DNA of 64,000 nucleotides from Methylacidimicrobium fagopyrum (GCA_026225255.1 JAMFSJ010000002.1:1-64000), one strand, 5' to 3'. Counted from the first letter of the stretch, positions 1 through 9,631 are shown. The notes: generated by a model not told the origin, from the letters alone. Numbers and translations are program-made.

Positions 1-122
1 AAGCCATCTTGATTCAAACACATTGTCAGCAATCCAGATCGCTCGACTAAGGAGAATTATGACATTTTAGAAGTGACATTCGCCTATCTAGGAAAATATT
101 CCGGATACGCATTGCCAAATAA

Positions 123-312
123 TTGTCCCGAAGGGACAACCGGAAATTAGCCAGACACAAAGTGTCTGGTCATGGCCCACAAAAATCTCTTCGTCCCGAA
201 GGGACGATGGACATTTCCACGATAACCACCATGCTTTCAGCACGGAATTTTATTTATCACGACTAACAGATACTGCGTGTCTGGCTAATTTCCATTCGTC
301 GCTCCGCGACGA
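123..312. repeat. Cluster of short hairpins/inverted repeats (REP-like intergenic region)
   Basis: ttgtcccgaagggacaa (123-139), cgtcccgaagggacg (192-206), ccagacac-aaa-gtgtctgg (151-169), tcgtcgctccgcgacga (296-312), and a perfect 17-nt inverted pair ggaaattagccagacac (142-158) / gtgtctggctaatttcc (277-293). Confidence 0.75.
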
Positions 313-333
313 TAAAACCGGAGCGCAGTGGTG

Positions 334-915
334 TTACCGCAATGATTTATGACGATAATGCAAAATCTTAAACGCCGGATCGTCGCGTAATTCTGCCACT
401 AATTCAAACTTGTCCTCAAACGGCGGAAAAAATGCGTCGCCACCTTCAATCTCGCGTTTCACCAACGTCAAATAAAGATCGGAGCAACGCGGCAACGCCT
501 GTTCATAAATCTGCGCGCCGCCGCAGATAAAAATGTCGTTGGGAAATTCGCCCGGATCCAATTTGTCCAGCGACTTGAAAATAAAAATTTCCGTCTCCAA
601 TTTTTCGCCGAGTTTCGCGAAATGAAATTGATACGGCTGCTTGAGATAATTCCCGCCGCGCCACTCGTGATATTGTCCGAAAATTTCCGGATGCTTTTTG
701 ATGAGCTTTTGCGGCTGTTTCGTCAGCACCATGTTCTTACGATTCGGCAACGGCTTGCCGAGGCTTTCGAACGTCTTGCGCCCCATCACGACCACATGGC
801 CCATCGTCGTCTGTTTGAACCATTTAAAATCTTCCGGCAGATGCCAGGGAATTTGATTCCCCGCCCCGATCACCCGGTTCAGCGACATCGCCGCGATGGC
901 TTTGAAATGTTTCAT
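334..915 (-). CDS. folA: Dihydrofolate reductase
   Basis: MKHFKAIAAMSLNRVIGAGNQIPWHLPEDFKWFKQTTMGHVVVMGRKTFES... and FICGGAQIYEQAL; adjacent to thyA. Confidence 0.96.
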   Translation of the reverse strand: MKHFKAIAAMSLNRVIGAGNQIPWHLPEDFKWFKQTTMGHVVVMGRKTFESLGKPLPNRKNMVLTKQPQKLIKKHPEIFGQYHEWRGGNYLKQPYQFHFAKLGEKLETEIFIFKSLDKLDPGEFPNDIFICGGAQIYEQALPRCSDLYLTLVKREIEGGDAFFPPFEDKFELVAELRDDPAFKILHYRHKSLR

Positions 916-924
916 ATTGTTTTA

Positions 925-995
925 GACCGGATTAATAAAATTAACAGAATTCAAAATGGCTGGCCTTTAATTCTGTAAATTCTATTAATCCTGTC
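925..995. repeat. Imperfect ~27-bp inverted repeat between thyA and folA
   Basis: gaccggattaataaaattaacagaatt (925-951) versus reverse complement of taattctgtaaattctattaatcctgtc (968-995). Confidence 0.65.
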
Positions 996-1001
996 AAAAA
1001 A

Positions 1002-1796
1002 TCATACCGCCACCGGCGCTTTGATGGCCGGATGCGGGTCATAACCCACGATCTCAAAATCTTCATATTTGAAGTCGTGAATGTCCTTCACCGTCGGATT
1101 TAACCTCATCTGCGGCAGCGGACGCCGTTCGCGCGACAGTTGTAATTTCGCCTGCTCGACGTGATTGGAATAGAGATGCAGATCGCCGAATGTGTGGACG
1201 AAATCGCCCGGTTTCAGTCCGCAAACCTGCGCGACCATCAACGTGAGCAACGCATAGCTGGCGATGTTGAACGGCACGCCGAGAAAAATATCCGCACTGC
1301 GCTGATAAAGCTGGCAGCTCAATTCACCGTCGCTCACATAAAATTGAAACAGCGTGTGACACGGCGGCAAAGCCATGCCCTGGATTTCACCCGGATTCCA
1401 CGCGCTGACGAGGAGTCGCCGACTGTCGGGATTCTTTTTGATCTGCGCGATCACATCGTCAATCTGGTTGAGCGAGCGGCCATCAGTCGTGCGCCAATCC
1501 GTCCATTGCGCGCCATACACGCGACCGAGATTGCCCTCGGCATCCGCCCATTCATTCCAGATCGTCACGCCGTGATCATTGAGCCATTTGACATTCGTCT
1601 CGCCACGCAAAAACCAGAGCAGCTCATAAATAATGGATTTGGTGTGAACCTTCTTCGTGGTGAGCAGCGGAAAGGATTCGCGCAACGGACAACGGATCTG
1701 CGCGCCGAACAACGAAAACGTGCCGGTGCCCGTGCGGTCGGCCTTGAACTTTCCGTTTTCGAGGACGTGTCGCAGCAAATCGAGATATTGAATCAT
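1002..1796 (-). CDS. thyA: Thymidylate synthase
   Basis: [44 protein letters not shown] active-site motif, [12 protein letters not shown]. Confidence 0.98.
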   Translation of the reverse strand: MIQYLDLLRHVLENGKFKADRTGTGTFSLFGAQIRCPLRESFPLLTTKKVHTKSIIYELLWFLRGETNVKWLNDHGVTIWNEWADAEGNLGRVYGAQWTDWRTTDGRSLNQIDDVIAQIKKNPDSRRLLVSAWNPGEIQGMALPPCHTLFQFYVSDGELSCQLYQRSADIFLGVPFNIASYALLTLMVAQVCGLKPGDFVHTFGDLHLYSNHVEQAKLQLSRERRPLPQMRLNPTVKDIHDFKYEDFEIVGYDPHPAIKAPVAV

Positions 1797-1988
1797 CGCG
1801 CGAAAAATTTAACCGCGCCGCCGCCGAAAGACACGCACAGAAATGACCCTAAAACTTCGGCGGCACAACATGCGGGACCGCTGACTAACCCTTTCGGTTC
1901 TATCCGTCGGTAGACGCAGCTGGCGGAAAAGACCTTGGACCCGATTAACACGATCTCAAATGGCGTAAAAGCCGTTCGTGGTTGATTT

Positions 1989-3134
1989 TTAGCGTGACTG
2001 AAGTTCGTGAATGGCGGCCATAATAGTTTGCCGGTTCATTTCGTGCGCTTCAATGCCTTGGCCGATATCTTTCAGGAGCGTGATGGTTAATTCACCGCCG
2101 AGGTGTTCGCGAAATTCTTCGAGGCCGTTGAGAATTTGTAATTGGCCTTGGTCGTCGGTGGCGAGCAACTCATCGGTGAATAGCTTGAAGCCAAGTTGTT
2201 CGAGCAAATTTAAAATGCGGGTGGCGGACGGCGCGGCCAGCAGTCCGATAGTGCGCGAATAAATCACGTCGAGCGCGATGCCGATGGCAACGGCGGCGCC
2301 GTGTTGGATTTGAAAATGCGAAAGTTGTTCCAGTTTGTGCGCCGCCCAATGACCAAAATCCAAGGGTCGCGCCGAGCCGGTTTCAAACGGATCGCCGCCG
2401 CCCGCGATGTGATCCAAATGCAATTCGGCGCAGCGGTGGATTAAACGTTTCATCGCTGCCGGTTCCCAGTCGGCGAGTTTTTGGGCGTTGTTTTCAATCT
2501 CGCTAAAAAATTGAGCGTCGCGGATGCAGGCGACTTTAACGGCCTCAACGTAACCGGCGCGTTTGTCTTTCGGCGTCAGCGTGGCGAGCAGATTAAAATC
2601 GTTGATGACGACAAACGGCGGCGCGAAGGTGCCGATGAAATTTTTTTTACCAAACGCATTGATGCCATTTTTCACGCCCACGCCGGAATCCGCTTGCGCC
2701 AAAGTGGTGGTCGGAATGCGAACGTGGCGCACGCCGCGATGCGCGGTGGCGGCGGCAAACCCGGCGACATCCAGCAACGCGCCACCGCCCACGGCGATCA
2801 GATACGAGTGCCGATCAATGTGGTGGCTATCAATCTGCGCGTGAATTTCCGCAACGGCGACGGCGGAGTTTTTGGCGCGTTCGCCACCGGCGATGAGCAT
2901 GGGCGGCGCGACGAGTTGCAGGCTGGCGGCGTGCGTAGAGAAATAATTTTCAACTGTGCGGGCCAGATCAGGCTGCGCTTGGGCCAAGGCTTGATCGAGC
3001 ACCACTAATACTTTGCGCGGCGCGGTATCGGCTAGCGCATTTTTCAGAACGGGATTTCCGGGCGTGAAAACGTCGTCGGTGAAAAAGACCCGCAAAGGCC
3101 AACTAACTTGAATGGAGCGTTCGATGACAGACAC
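1989..3134 (-). CDS. 3-dehydroquinate synthase / sugar-phosphate cyclase superfamily protein, EboD-like
   Basis: GGGALLDVAGFAAATAHRGVRHVRIPTTTLAQADSGVGVKNGINAFGKKNFIGTF and GGGDPFETGSARPLDFGHWAAHKLE. Confidence 0.82.
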   Translation of the reverse strand: MSVIERSIQVSWPLRVFFTDDVFTPGNPVLKNALADTAPRKVLVVLDQALAQAQPDLARTVENYFSTHAASLQLVAPPMLIAGGERAKNSAVAVAEIHAQIDSHHIDRHSYLIAVGGGALLDVAGFAAATAHRGVRHVRIPTTTLAQADSGVGVKNGINAFGKKNFIGTFAPPFVVINDFNLLATLTPKDKRAGYVEAVKVACIRDAQFFSEIENNAQKLADWEPAAMKRLIHRCAELHLDHIAGGGDPFETGSARPLDFGHWAAHKLEQLSHFQIQHGAAVAIGIALDVIYSRTIGLLAAPSATRILNLLEQLGFKLFTDELLATDDQGQLQILNGLEEFREHLGGELTITLLKDIGQGIEAHEMNRQTIMAAIHELQSR

Positions 3135-3147
3135 AATTTTTAAATGC

Positions 3148-3552
3148 TTAGCGAGCGCGAAGTTTGTTTACGAAGTAACGGTTGGGAAAACCCGAGAGTT
3201 TTTTGAGAATCGTGTCGGTGTGCCACAGTTCGATGTTTTCAATTTTCGCCGTGGCGGCGATCAGGCGGTCGGCTGGATCTTTGTGCGACCAATCCCACAA
3301 AACGGATTGGCGAGCGATCGGAACCGATACAGGTAAAAGTATCCAAGAGGTCAGGGCTGGCTCTAACCAATCATCGGGATGATCGGTCAATTGTCCACCT
3401 TGCCAGAGCTGGTAGATTTCGATGACGGACATCGGCGACAGATAACGAAGGGTTTCCGGGTCATCGAATGTTTTCTCAACTTCTTCCGGCAAAGGTTGCC
3501 GATGAGCAAATTTGACGAACAAATTGGTGTCAGATAACAGCTTCATTTCCAC
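3148..3552 (-). CDS. PIN-domain (VapC-like) toxin
   Basis: MKLLSDTNLFVKFAH, DPADRLIAATA and HTDTIL acidic motifs; overlaps the antitoxin ORF by 10 bp. Confidence 0.82.
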   Translation of the reverse strand: MEMKLLSDTNLFVKFAHRQPLPEEVEKTFDDPETLRYLSPMSVIEIYQLWQGGQLTDHPDDWLEPALTSWILLPVSVPIARQSVLWDWSHKDPADRLIAATAKIENIELWHTDTILKKLSGFPNRYFVNKLRAR

Positions 3553-3782
3553 TCATCCATGACCGGAGATTGCAAATCACCGAAATGTGACGGATCGGTC
3601 GGTTTTTCCACGCGCCACGGTTTGCCCTTTTTTTCCAGCGGCACGATCATCGCCGCCGGGCGGCCATGGCTGGTCAGGGTCACACGGATGCCGGACTGGA
3701 CTTTTTTAATGACCCCGCACAAATTGCTACGCGCTTGCCCGATGGGCATGGAGATCGTCTTCATGGGCATAATTTTGCCCAT
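3543..3782 (-). CDS. Phd/YefM-like antitoxin
   Basis: MKTISMPIGQARSNLCGVIKKVQSGIRVTLTSHGRPAAMIVPLE; immediately upstream of the PIN gene. Start may be the internal ATG of MKTIS. Confidence 0.78.
   Translation of the reverse strand: MGKIMPMKTISMPIGQARSNLCGVIKKVQSGIRVTLTSHGRPAAMIVPLEKKGKPWRVEKPTDPSHFGDLQSPVMDEWK
3763..3782 (-). promoter_or_regulatory. Candidate autoregulatory operator of the toxin-antitoxin pair
   Basis: Perfect inverted repeat atgggca-taattt-tgcccat over the antitoxin start. Confidence 0.4.
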
Positions 3783-3804
3783 AATTTAAAAGGTGTCAAG
3801 CAAC

Positions 3805-3873
3805 GGAGCGCCGATCTCCTGATCGACAAGCTGGCCAGGAATTTTGGGGAGCCGATCAGGAGATCGGTGCTCC
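3805..3873. repeat. Dispersed palindromic repeat, copy 1
   Basis: ggagcgccgatctcctgatcg ... gccgatcaggagatcggtgctcc; shared with 28071-28136 and 55195-55260. Confidence 0.85.
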
Positions 3874-3887
3874 AAAGGAGCTACAAC

Positions 3888-6383
3888 TCATTTCCCATCT
3901 TCCGGAATGCGCATGCAGTAGAACGAGCGATAGACAAAGATGAGCGCGACGAGGAAACACACGCTGCCGATCACGTAGGATAGGCAGGAATCGGGATGTT
4001 TCTGTTTCATCTCCACGGCGATCTCGACGGCGAGCAGGCCGAAGAGCGTCGTGAATTTGATGATCGGATTCATCGCGACGGATGAGGTGTCTTTGAACGG
4101 ATCGCCGACGGTATCGCCGACCACGGTCGCGGCGTGGAGCGGTGTGCCTTTTTGTTTCAAATCTACTTCGACGATTTTCTTGGCGTTGTCCCACGCACCG
4201 CCGGCATTCGCCATGAAGATGGCTTGGAACAAGCCGAAAAACGCGATGCCGATGAGATAGCCAATGAAGAAATAGGGATTAAAAAACGGCAGGCCGAGCG
4301 CGAAGGCAAACACGACGACGAAAATATTCACGAGGCCGCGTTGGGCGTAAACGGTGCAGATTTCGACGACCTTTTTGCTGTCGGCGAGCGAGGCGGTTTC
4401 TTTGTCGAACTTCATGTTCTTTTTGATGAATACGACCGCACTGTAAGCCCCGGTGACGACGGCTTGCATGCTCGCACCGGTGAACCAATAAATTACCGCG
4501 CCGCCCATGAGTAGGCCGAAAATAATCTGCGGTTGCACGAGACTCAAATTTTCGATCGCGTGGCCGGAAACATTTTGCAGCAGCATGATAATGCCGAAAA
4601 TCATCGTGGTGGAACCGACGACGGCGGTGCCGATCAAGACGGGTTTGGCGGTGGCTTTGAAAGTATTGCCGGCGCCGTCGCCTTTTTCGAGTTCGAGTTT
4701 GGAATTAGCAAAATCGGGCTTGAAGCCGAAATCCTTTTTGATTTCCGCGCTGATGTTGGGCTGCGCTTCGATGCGGCTTAATTCGTAAACAGACTGGGCA
4801 TTGTCGGTGACGGGGCCGAAGCTGTCTACGGCGATGGTCACGGGCGCCATGGCGAGAAATCCAAACGCGACAAGGCCGAAGGCAAAGATCGGGGCGGCGA
4901 AAGTGAACTGTGACGGCATGAGCGCGAGCAGGTCCGCGTTCTGCGAAAAGAGATACGCGACGAACATGAGCGCGAGGATCACAAGGCCCATCCAGAATGC
5001 GGAGAAATTGCCCGCGACGAGGCCGGACAAAATATTGAGGGACGCACCGCCTTGCTCGGAGGAACGTGTGACTTCCTTGACGTGACGCGAGCTGGTGCTG
5101 ACGAAGATTTTCGTGAACTCCATGATGAGCGCGCCGGCCAGAGTTCCGCAGGCCATGATGGCGGACAAAACCCACCAGAGATTGGGCAAAGGAATCCAAC
5201 CGAGTCCAGGAAGGGCAAAATCTCCCAATAAAATTTTGCTCGCAATGAAAGTAACGACAATCGAAAGAATTGAAGTGATCCAAACCAAATCCGTGAGCGG
5301 CGCTTCCCAATTAAAACTCTTTTTGCTGCCGTAACGAACGTTGGCGATGGCTTTGTTCAGATAAAACGAACCGAGCGAGGTGATGACCATCAGGGCTTGA
5401 ATGGCAAACAACCAGACGATGAGCTTGCCGCAAAGGATTGGCGACGCGACCAGCGCGAGCGACAGAAACGCAATGAGCGCGACGCTCGTCACGCCGTAGG
5501 TTTCAAAACCGTCCGCCGTCGGGCCGACGGAATCGCCCGCGTTGTCGCCGGTGCAATCCGCGATGACGCCGGGATTCTTCGGATCATCTTCGGGCAGATT
5601 GAAAACGATTTTCATCAAGTCGCTGCCGATGTCCGCGATCTTGGTGAAGATGCCGCCGCCGATGCGCAAAGCCGAGGCGCCGAGCGATTCGCCAATCGCA
5701 AAACCGATGAAGCATGCGCCGGCGAGATGTTGCGGCACGAACAGCAAAATCGAGATCATGCAGAACAGTTCCACGCAGACGAGCAACGTGCCGATGCTCA
5801 TGCCGGCCTGCAGCGGGATGAACAGTGTCTTGAGCGAATTGCCTTTCAGCGACGCGAAGGCGGTGCGGCTGTTGGCGGTGGTGTTGATGCGAATGCCGAA
5901 CCACGCGACGGCGTAGCTGCCAAGAATCCCCAAAATGGACGCGCCCAAAATCACGGCGACATCCGCAACGGATTTATTTTGCAAACCTTTGAAATAATAA
6001 ACCATGCAGATCGCGATGAGAATCCACAGCGCGGCGAGAAATTTTCCCTGTTGAAACAGATATGTTTTGCACGTTTCCCAAATGATGTGCGAGACGTCGC
6101 TCATGCTTTTGTGAACTTGCAGCGCGCGCGTTTGTTTGTATTGGAAAATTCCGAGCAACGCGCCGAGCACGCAGACGACGAGGCCGGAAAATAAAATCGT
6201 GTGGCTGGTCAACTTGCCCCCGAGAAACGAAGCGTCTTGCAGCGCGGGCAATTGAATATCGGCATCGCCCGCAAAAGCGTTCATAGAACCGAACAGCGCG
6301 AACAGTAAAACCGCGCCGCCAAAAAAGGTTTTTTTCTGAAGCATAAGCGGCACGAGCTTGCCGGAAGCCGGTTGGAATTCCAA
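3888..6383 (-). CDS. hppA: Membrane-bound ion-translocating pyrophosphatase
   Basis: IADIGSDLMKIVFNLPEDDPKNPGVIADCTGDNAGDSVGPTADGFETYG, GDTVGDPFKDTS, many TM segments. Start may be the downstream MLQKK. Confidence 0.95.
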   Translation of the reverse strand: MEFQPASGKLVPLMLQKKTFFGGAVLLFALFGSMNAFAGDADIQLPALQDASFLGGKLTSHTILFSGLVVCVLGALLGIFQYKQTRALQVHKSMSDVSHIIWETCKTYLFQQGKFLAALWILIAICMVYYFKGLQNKSVADVAVILGASILGILGSYAVAWFGIRINTTANSRTAFASLKGNSLKTLFIPLQAGMSIGTLLVCVELFCMISILLFVPQHLAGACFIGFAIGESLGASALRIGGGIFTKIADIGSDLMKIVFNLPEDDPKNPGVIADCTGDNAGDSVGPTADGFETYGVTSVALIAFLSLALVASPILCGKLIVWLFAIQALMVITSLGSFYLNKAIANVRYGSKKSFNWEAPLTDLVWITSILSIVVTFIASKILLGDFALPGLGWIPLPNLWWVLSAIMACGTLAGALIMEFTKIFVSTSSRHVKEVTRSSEQGGASLNILSGLVAGNFSAFWMGLVILALMFVAYLFSQNADLLALMPSQFTFAAPIFAFGLVAFGFLAMAPVTIAVDSFGPVTDNAQSVYELSRIEAQPNISAEIKKDFGFKPDFANSKLELEKGDGAGNTFKATAKPVLIGTAVVGSTTMIFGIIMLLQNVSGHAIENLSLVQPQIIFGLLMGGAVIYWFTGASMQAVVTGAYSAVVFIKKNMKFDKETASLADSKKVVEICTVYAQRGLVNIFVVVFAFALGLPFFNPYFFIGYLIGIAFFGLFQAIFMANAGGAWDNAKKIVEVDLKQKGTPLHAATVVGDTVGDPFKDTSSVAMNPIIKFTTLFGLLAVEIAVEMKQKHPDSCLSYVIGSVCFLVALIFVYRSFYCMRIPEDGK

Positions 6384-6530
6384 CTTTTTGTTAAAGGCGC
6401 GCTGGTAAAAGTAAGCTGACTACTTCCTATAGCACTCGGCGGCAAAGTTTTGGCACACACTCAATGGGTGAAAAAATCGCGCGATTCGTGTCATTGAGTT
6501 TTGCGACATTTGCGGCAAACTAGGTGCGCA

Positions 6531-6938
6531 ATGAGAATTCTCGCCCTCGATCACGGAACCAAACGCATCGGCGTCGCGGCTAGCGACGAGACGAAGACCA
6601 TTGCGCAGCCGCTCGAATATATTCCCGCGGAACCGCTGGCGGATTTTTTGGGGCGGCTCAAAAAAATTCTCATTGAAAAGGAAGTAGATCTCATCCTCAT
6701 CGGCATGCCGCGTAATATGAATGGCAGTTACGGACCGGCGGCGGAAAAGGTGAACGCGTTTGTCGCCGAATTAAAAACGGTTACGCCAATTCCCATCAAG
6801 TTGTGGGACGAACGGCTGACCTCCACGATGGCGAATCGCATTTTGATCCAAGGCAACGTCCGACGCGATCAGCGTAAAGAAAAAGTGGATAAAATGGCGG
6901 CGGCCATTTTGCTGCAAAGCTATTTAGATGTGCTGTGA
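6531..6938 (+). CDS. ruvX: Putative pre-16S rRNA nuclease / Holliday junction resolvase YqgF (RuvX)
   Basis: MRILALDHGTKRIGVAASDE, DLILIGMPRNMNGSYGPAAEKV, LWDERLTSTMANRIL; start placed at ATG 6531 rather than 6501. Confidence 0.92.
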   Translation: MRILALDHGTKRIGVAASDETKTIAQPLEYIPAEPLADFLGRLKKILIEKEVDLILIGMPRNMNGSYGPAAEKVNAFVAELKTVTPIPIKLWDERLTSTMANRILIQGNVRRDQRKEKVDKMAAAILLQSYLDVL

Positions 6939-6963
6939 TTTTTTCAATCACGGATAAACACAA

Positions 6964-6977
6964 AGGGGAAAACCCCT
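6964..6977 (+). terminator. Possible terminator between convergent ruvX and GH32 gene
   Basis: aggggaaaacccct followed by ggttttatt. Confidence 0.4.
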
Positions 6978-7014
6978 GGTTTTATTCAGGCACGCCGGGT
7001 TTAAATCGGGTTGT

Positions 7015-8484
7015 TCACCAAATGGATTTCATCGGCCAAGCTTGAACGCGTTTCACTTTTGCGGCGCCCCCATCGACGTGAATTTCCAATGTCGAATTTC
7101 CGTCGAGCGGTGCAATGACCTTGGTGATGCACACCGTTCCATTCGCGAAAATTTCCAGCACGGAGCGATCTACAAAAATCCGCAGATTTAATTTTCCTTG
7201 GGTCAAAACCAGTGGCGCTTTGGCGTCCAAGGCTTGTAGCTCTGAGCCATTAAAATGAAGGCCGACCGACGGGCCATCTTTCGCGCCGCTCTGCAGTTGC
7301 AGTTCAAGGTTGGTCGCCGTGGTGAGTTCAAGTTCGACCGAGATTTCCAACGTGTTCGTGGGTGGCAGGGCGAAAATGACTTTGCCGCCGACCAGCTCAA
7401 GGTTTCGTTGCTCAGTTTTTTTACCCCGTAGTTGGGTCAATTGCGGCGCGGGATTTTGTTGCAATTGTCCAGCGCTTGAAAAACTTAATTGTCGCGGCAA
7501 ACTCAAGCAGCCATTCCAGCCGCGTCCGCCCGGAAAATCCTTCACCCAGCCCCAAACGAGGCGGCGGTCATCGGGAACTTGCATCGTGTTCGGTGCGTAA
7601 AAACTGGAGCCGTAATCCAAAACGCCATTGGTGCGGGCGGTGAAACGGTCCGTCGTCGCATCGAAATCACCGACGAAATATTGCACTTGGCCGTAAGGCG
7701 AAAGCAGCAAAACCCACTGATTGCCGAGCTTGAAAAAGTTCGGACATTCCGCCGTGGGCGCGCCGGGAACGTGAAATAACGCACCGCGATATTTCCATTC
7801 CGTCAACGCGGAGTTTTGCGCTTCGTAAATATTCACCGCCGCGTCGCCGTCTTTTTTCAGATGTCCGCCCGCGATGAGGAACGTTTTTTTGCCCTCGTGA
7901 AAAATGAACGGATCGCGCCAATCGTAAATTTTCGTCGCGCCATTCACGGTCTCGGACAACACGGGATTCGCCGGCGATTTTTGCCAGGTGATCAAATCAT
8001 CATCGCCGATGGCCGCCCATTGCACGGCTTGATCGAACGCGTTTTTTCCCAGGCCGATGCTCGTGTAAAAGCACATGGGTTGGCCGTCGCCATTGGTCGT
8101 GCAGCAACCGGACCAGACCGATTGCTCGTTCAGCTCGGTGCTGGGCCAGAGGGCGATGGGCAACGGTTCCCATTTCACCAGATCGCGGCTACGAACGTGG
8201 CCCCAATATCTTAAAGTTGTCGGACCGCTCTCGTCGCTGAGCGGATTGAGCTGATAAAACAGATGATAATAGCCTTTGTAGAAAATCGGGCCATTCGGGT
8301 CGTTCAGCCATTGCGCGGGCGAGGTGACGTGAAAAATCGGGTGCCACGGATCGGCCTGCGCGCGGGGGGCCGCGGCCGCCATCGCCGCGGTCGCGCGGGT
8401 GATGGCTTCATTCGGGCTGGCTCCCTGCGAGCAAAATGGCAGCAGTAAAAAAATGGCGATGACTAACGTAAAAATGCGGCGCAT
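7015..8484 (-). CDS. Secreted glycoside hydrolase family 32 (levanase/invertase-like)
   Basis: Signal peptide; WLNDPNGPIFYKGYYHLFYQ, WRDPFIF, TAECPNFF motifs. Confidence 0.95.
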   Translation of the reverse strand: MRRIFTLVIAIFLLLPFCSQGASPNEAITRATAAMAAAAPRAQADPWHPIFHVTSPAQWLNDPNGPIFYKGYYHLFYQLNPLSDESGPTTLRYWGHVRSRDLVKWEPLPIALWPSTELNEQSVWSGCCTTNGDGQPMCFYTSIGLGKNAFDQAVQWAAIGDDDLITWQKSPANPVLSETVNGATKIYDWRDPFIFHEGKKTFLIAGGHLKKDGDAAVNIYEAQNSALTEWKYRGALFHVPGAPTAECPNFFKLGNQWVLLLSPYGQVQYFVGDFDATTDRFTARTNGVLDYGSSFYAPNTMQVPDDRRLVWGWVKDFPGGRGWNGCLSLPRQLSFSSAGQLQQNPAPQLTQLRGKKTEQRNLELVGGKVIFALPPTNTLEISVELELTTATNLELQLQSGAKDGPSVGLHFNGSELQALDAKAPLVLTQGKLNLRIFVDRSVLEIFANGTVCITKVIAPLDGNSTLEIHVDGGAAKVKRVQAWPMKSIW

Positions 8485-8744
8485 AAAAAATTGATTTAGC
8501 TGTCTGCGATGCTGCCGTAAAAGGTGAATTCAACGCAAGGGCGCAACGGTGAAAAGACGCAACATTGGCCGGCGAGCAAAATTGCCAAGGCGTCCTTGGG
8601 CTTGGATTTTTAATTTTCGAAAGCCGGCTGAATTTTGCCGTTCCAGGATGCCGATGCGGCTTGGTGTTTTAAGTTTTGGGCTTCACTGGTGCTTGGCGCT
8701 TGGACGCTTAAAGCTTTTCCGTTAAGTTCATTCCCGAAGAAATC

Positions 8745-9631
8745 ATGGCCGCAAAAACTGAAATTCCCGAAAGTCTCAAATCCGATCTGCCGCCCACGAA
8801 ATGGGGCAAAATCCTCGCGGCCACACCGGTCGTGATGGCGGTCATCGCCACGATGCTGGCCGGCCTTGCGTCCAGCGAAATGACGAAGGCGCAATATGAC
8901 CGTTCACTCGGCGCACAGTTGCAACGAAAGCGGGCGACCAGTGGAGTTATTATCAGGCCAAAAAATTGCGCAGCGCCTTTGCCCATAACTCGCTCGACTT
9001 GCTCGCGGCCACGGGCGAAACCCATCCCCTAGCGGCGGTCGCCTTGGGTGATGCGGATGCCGCCACGGTGGCCGCGTTCACTAAAAATGAATTACCCAAG
9101 ACCGCCCCTGCAAAATTTGACGATCTGGTATCGGCGGCGTTGGCGGCGCTGGCGGATTCATTGCCGGAAAAAGAAATTTCTGCCCGGCTCACTAAAATTA
9201 AACCGGAAGCTTTGGGCAACGCCTTGGTGGCGGCCCAACAAGCGGCGTTGGATTTTGATAATGCCACCAAACCCATCGATAAAAATTCCGACCAGCTGGA
9301 TGAAGCACTGATGGCGGGCGATAACTTGGCCTTCCGTAATTTCAGTGCCGCGCGTTTGCGTTACACGGCGGCGCGTTACGACGTGGAAGCGCACCTGAAC
9401 CAGATCATTGCCAGCGTCTATGAATTGCAAGTGCGCCAAAGCAATACTTCCGCCGAGCAACACCATGCGCGCAGCGGAAAGTTTTTTTACGGCATGCTGG
9501 CGGCACAGCTGGCGGTGATCATTGCCACTTTTGCCATCGCGGCTCGAAAGCGAAATTTTTTGTGGTCGGTCGCCGCGGCGGCGGGCTTGGCGGCGGTGTC
9601 ATTTTCCGTTTACGTTTTTCTTTACGTTTAA
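8745..9631 (+). pseudogene. DUF4337-like membrane protein, interrupted by a frameshift
   Basis: 8745-9032 frame gives MAAKTEIPESLKSDLPPTKWGKILAATPVVMAVIATMLAGLASSEMTKAQYDRSLGAQ; a second frame continues TKAGDQWSYYQAKKLRSAFAHNSLDLLAATGE... to 9631; switch near 8915-8930. Confidence 0.62.

Noticed and set aside
1161-1913. Long + strand ORF opposite thyA (and similar antisense ORFs, e.g. 5397-6194 and 50594-51592)
   Set aside because: Shadow frames of confidently identified genes in high-GC coding sequence; no recognisable domains.
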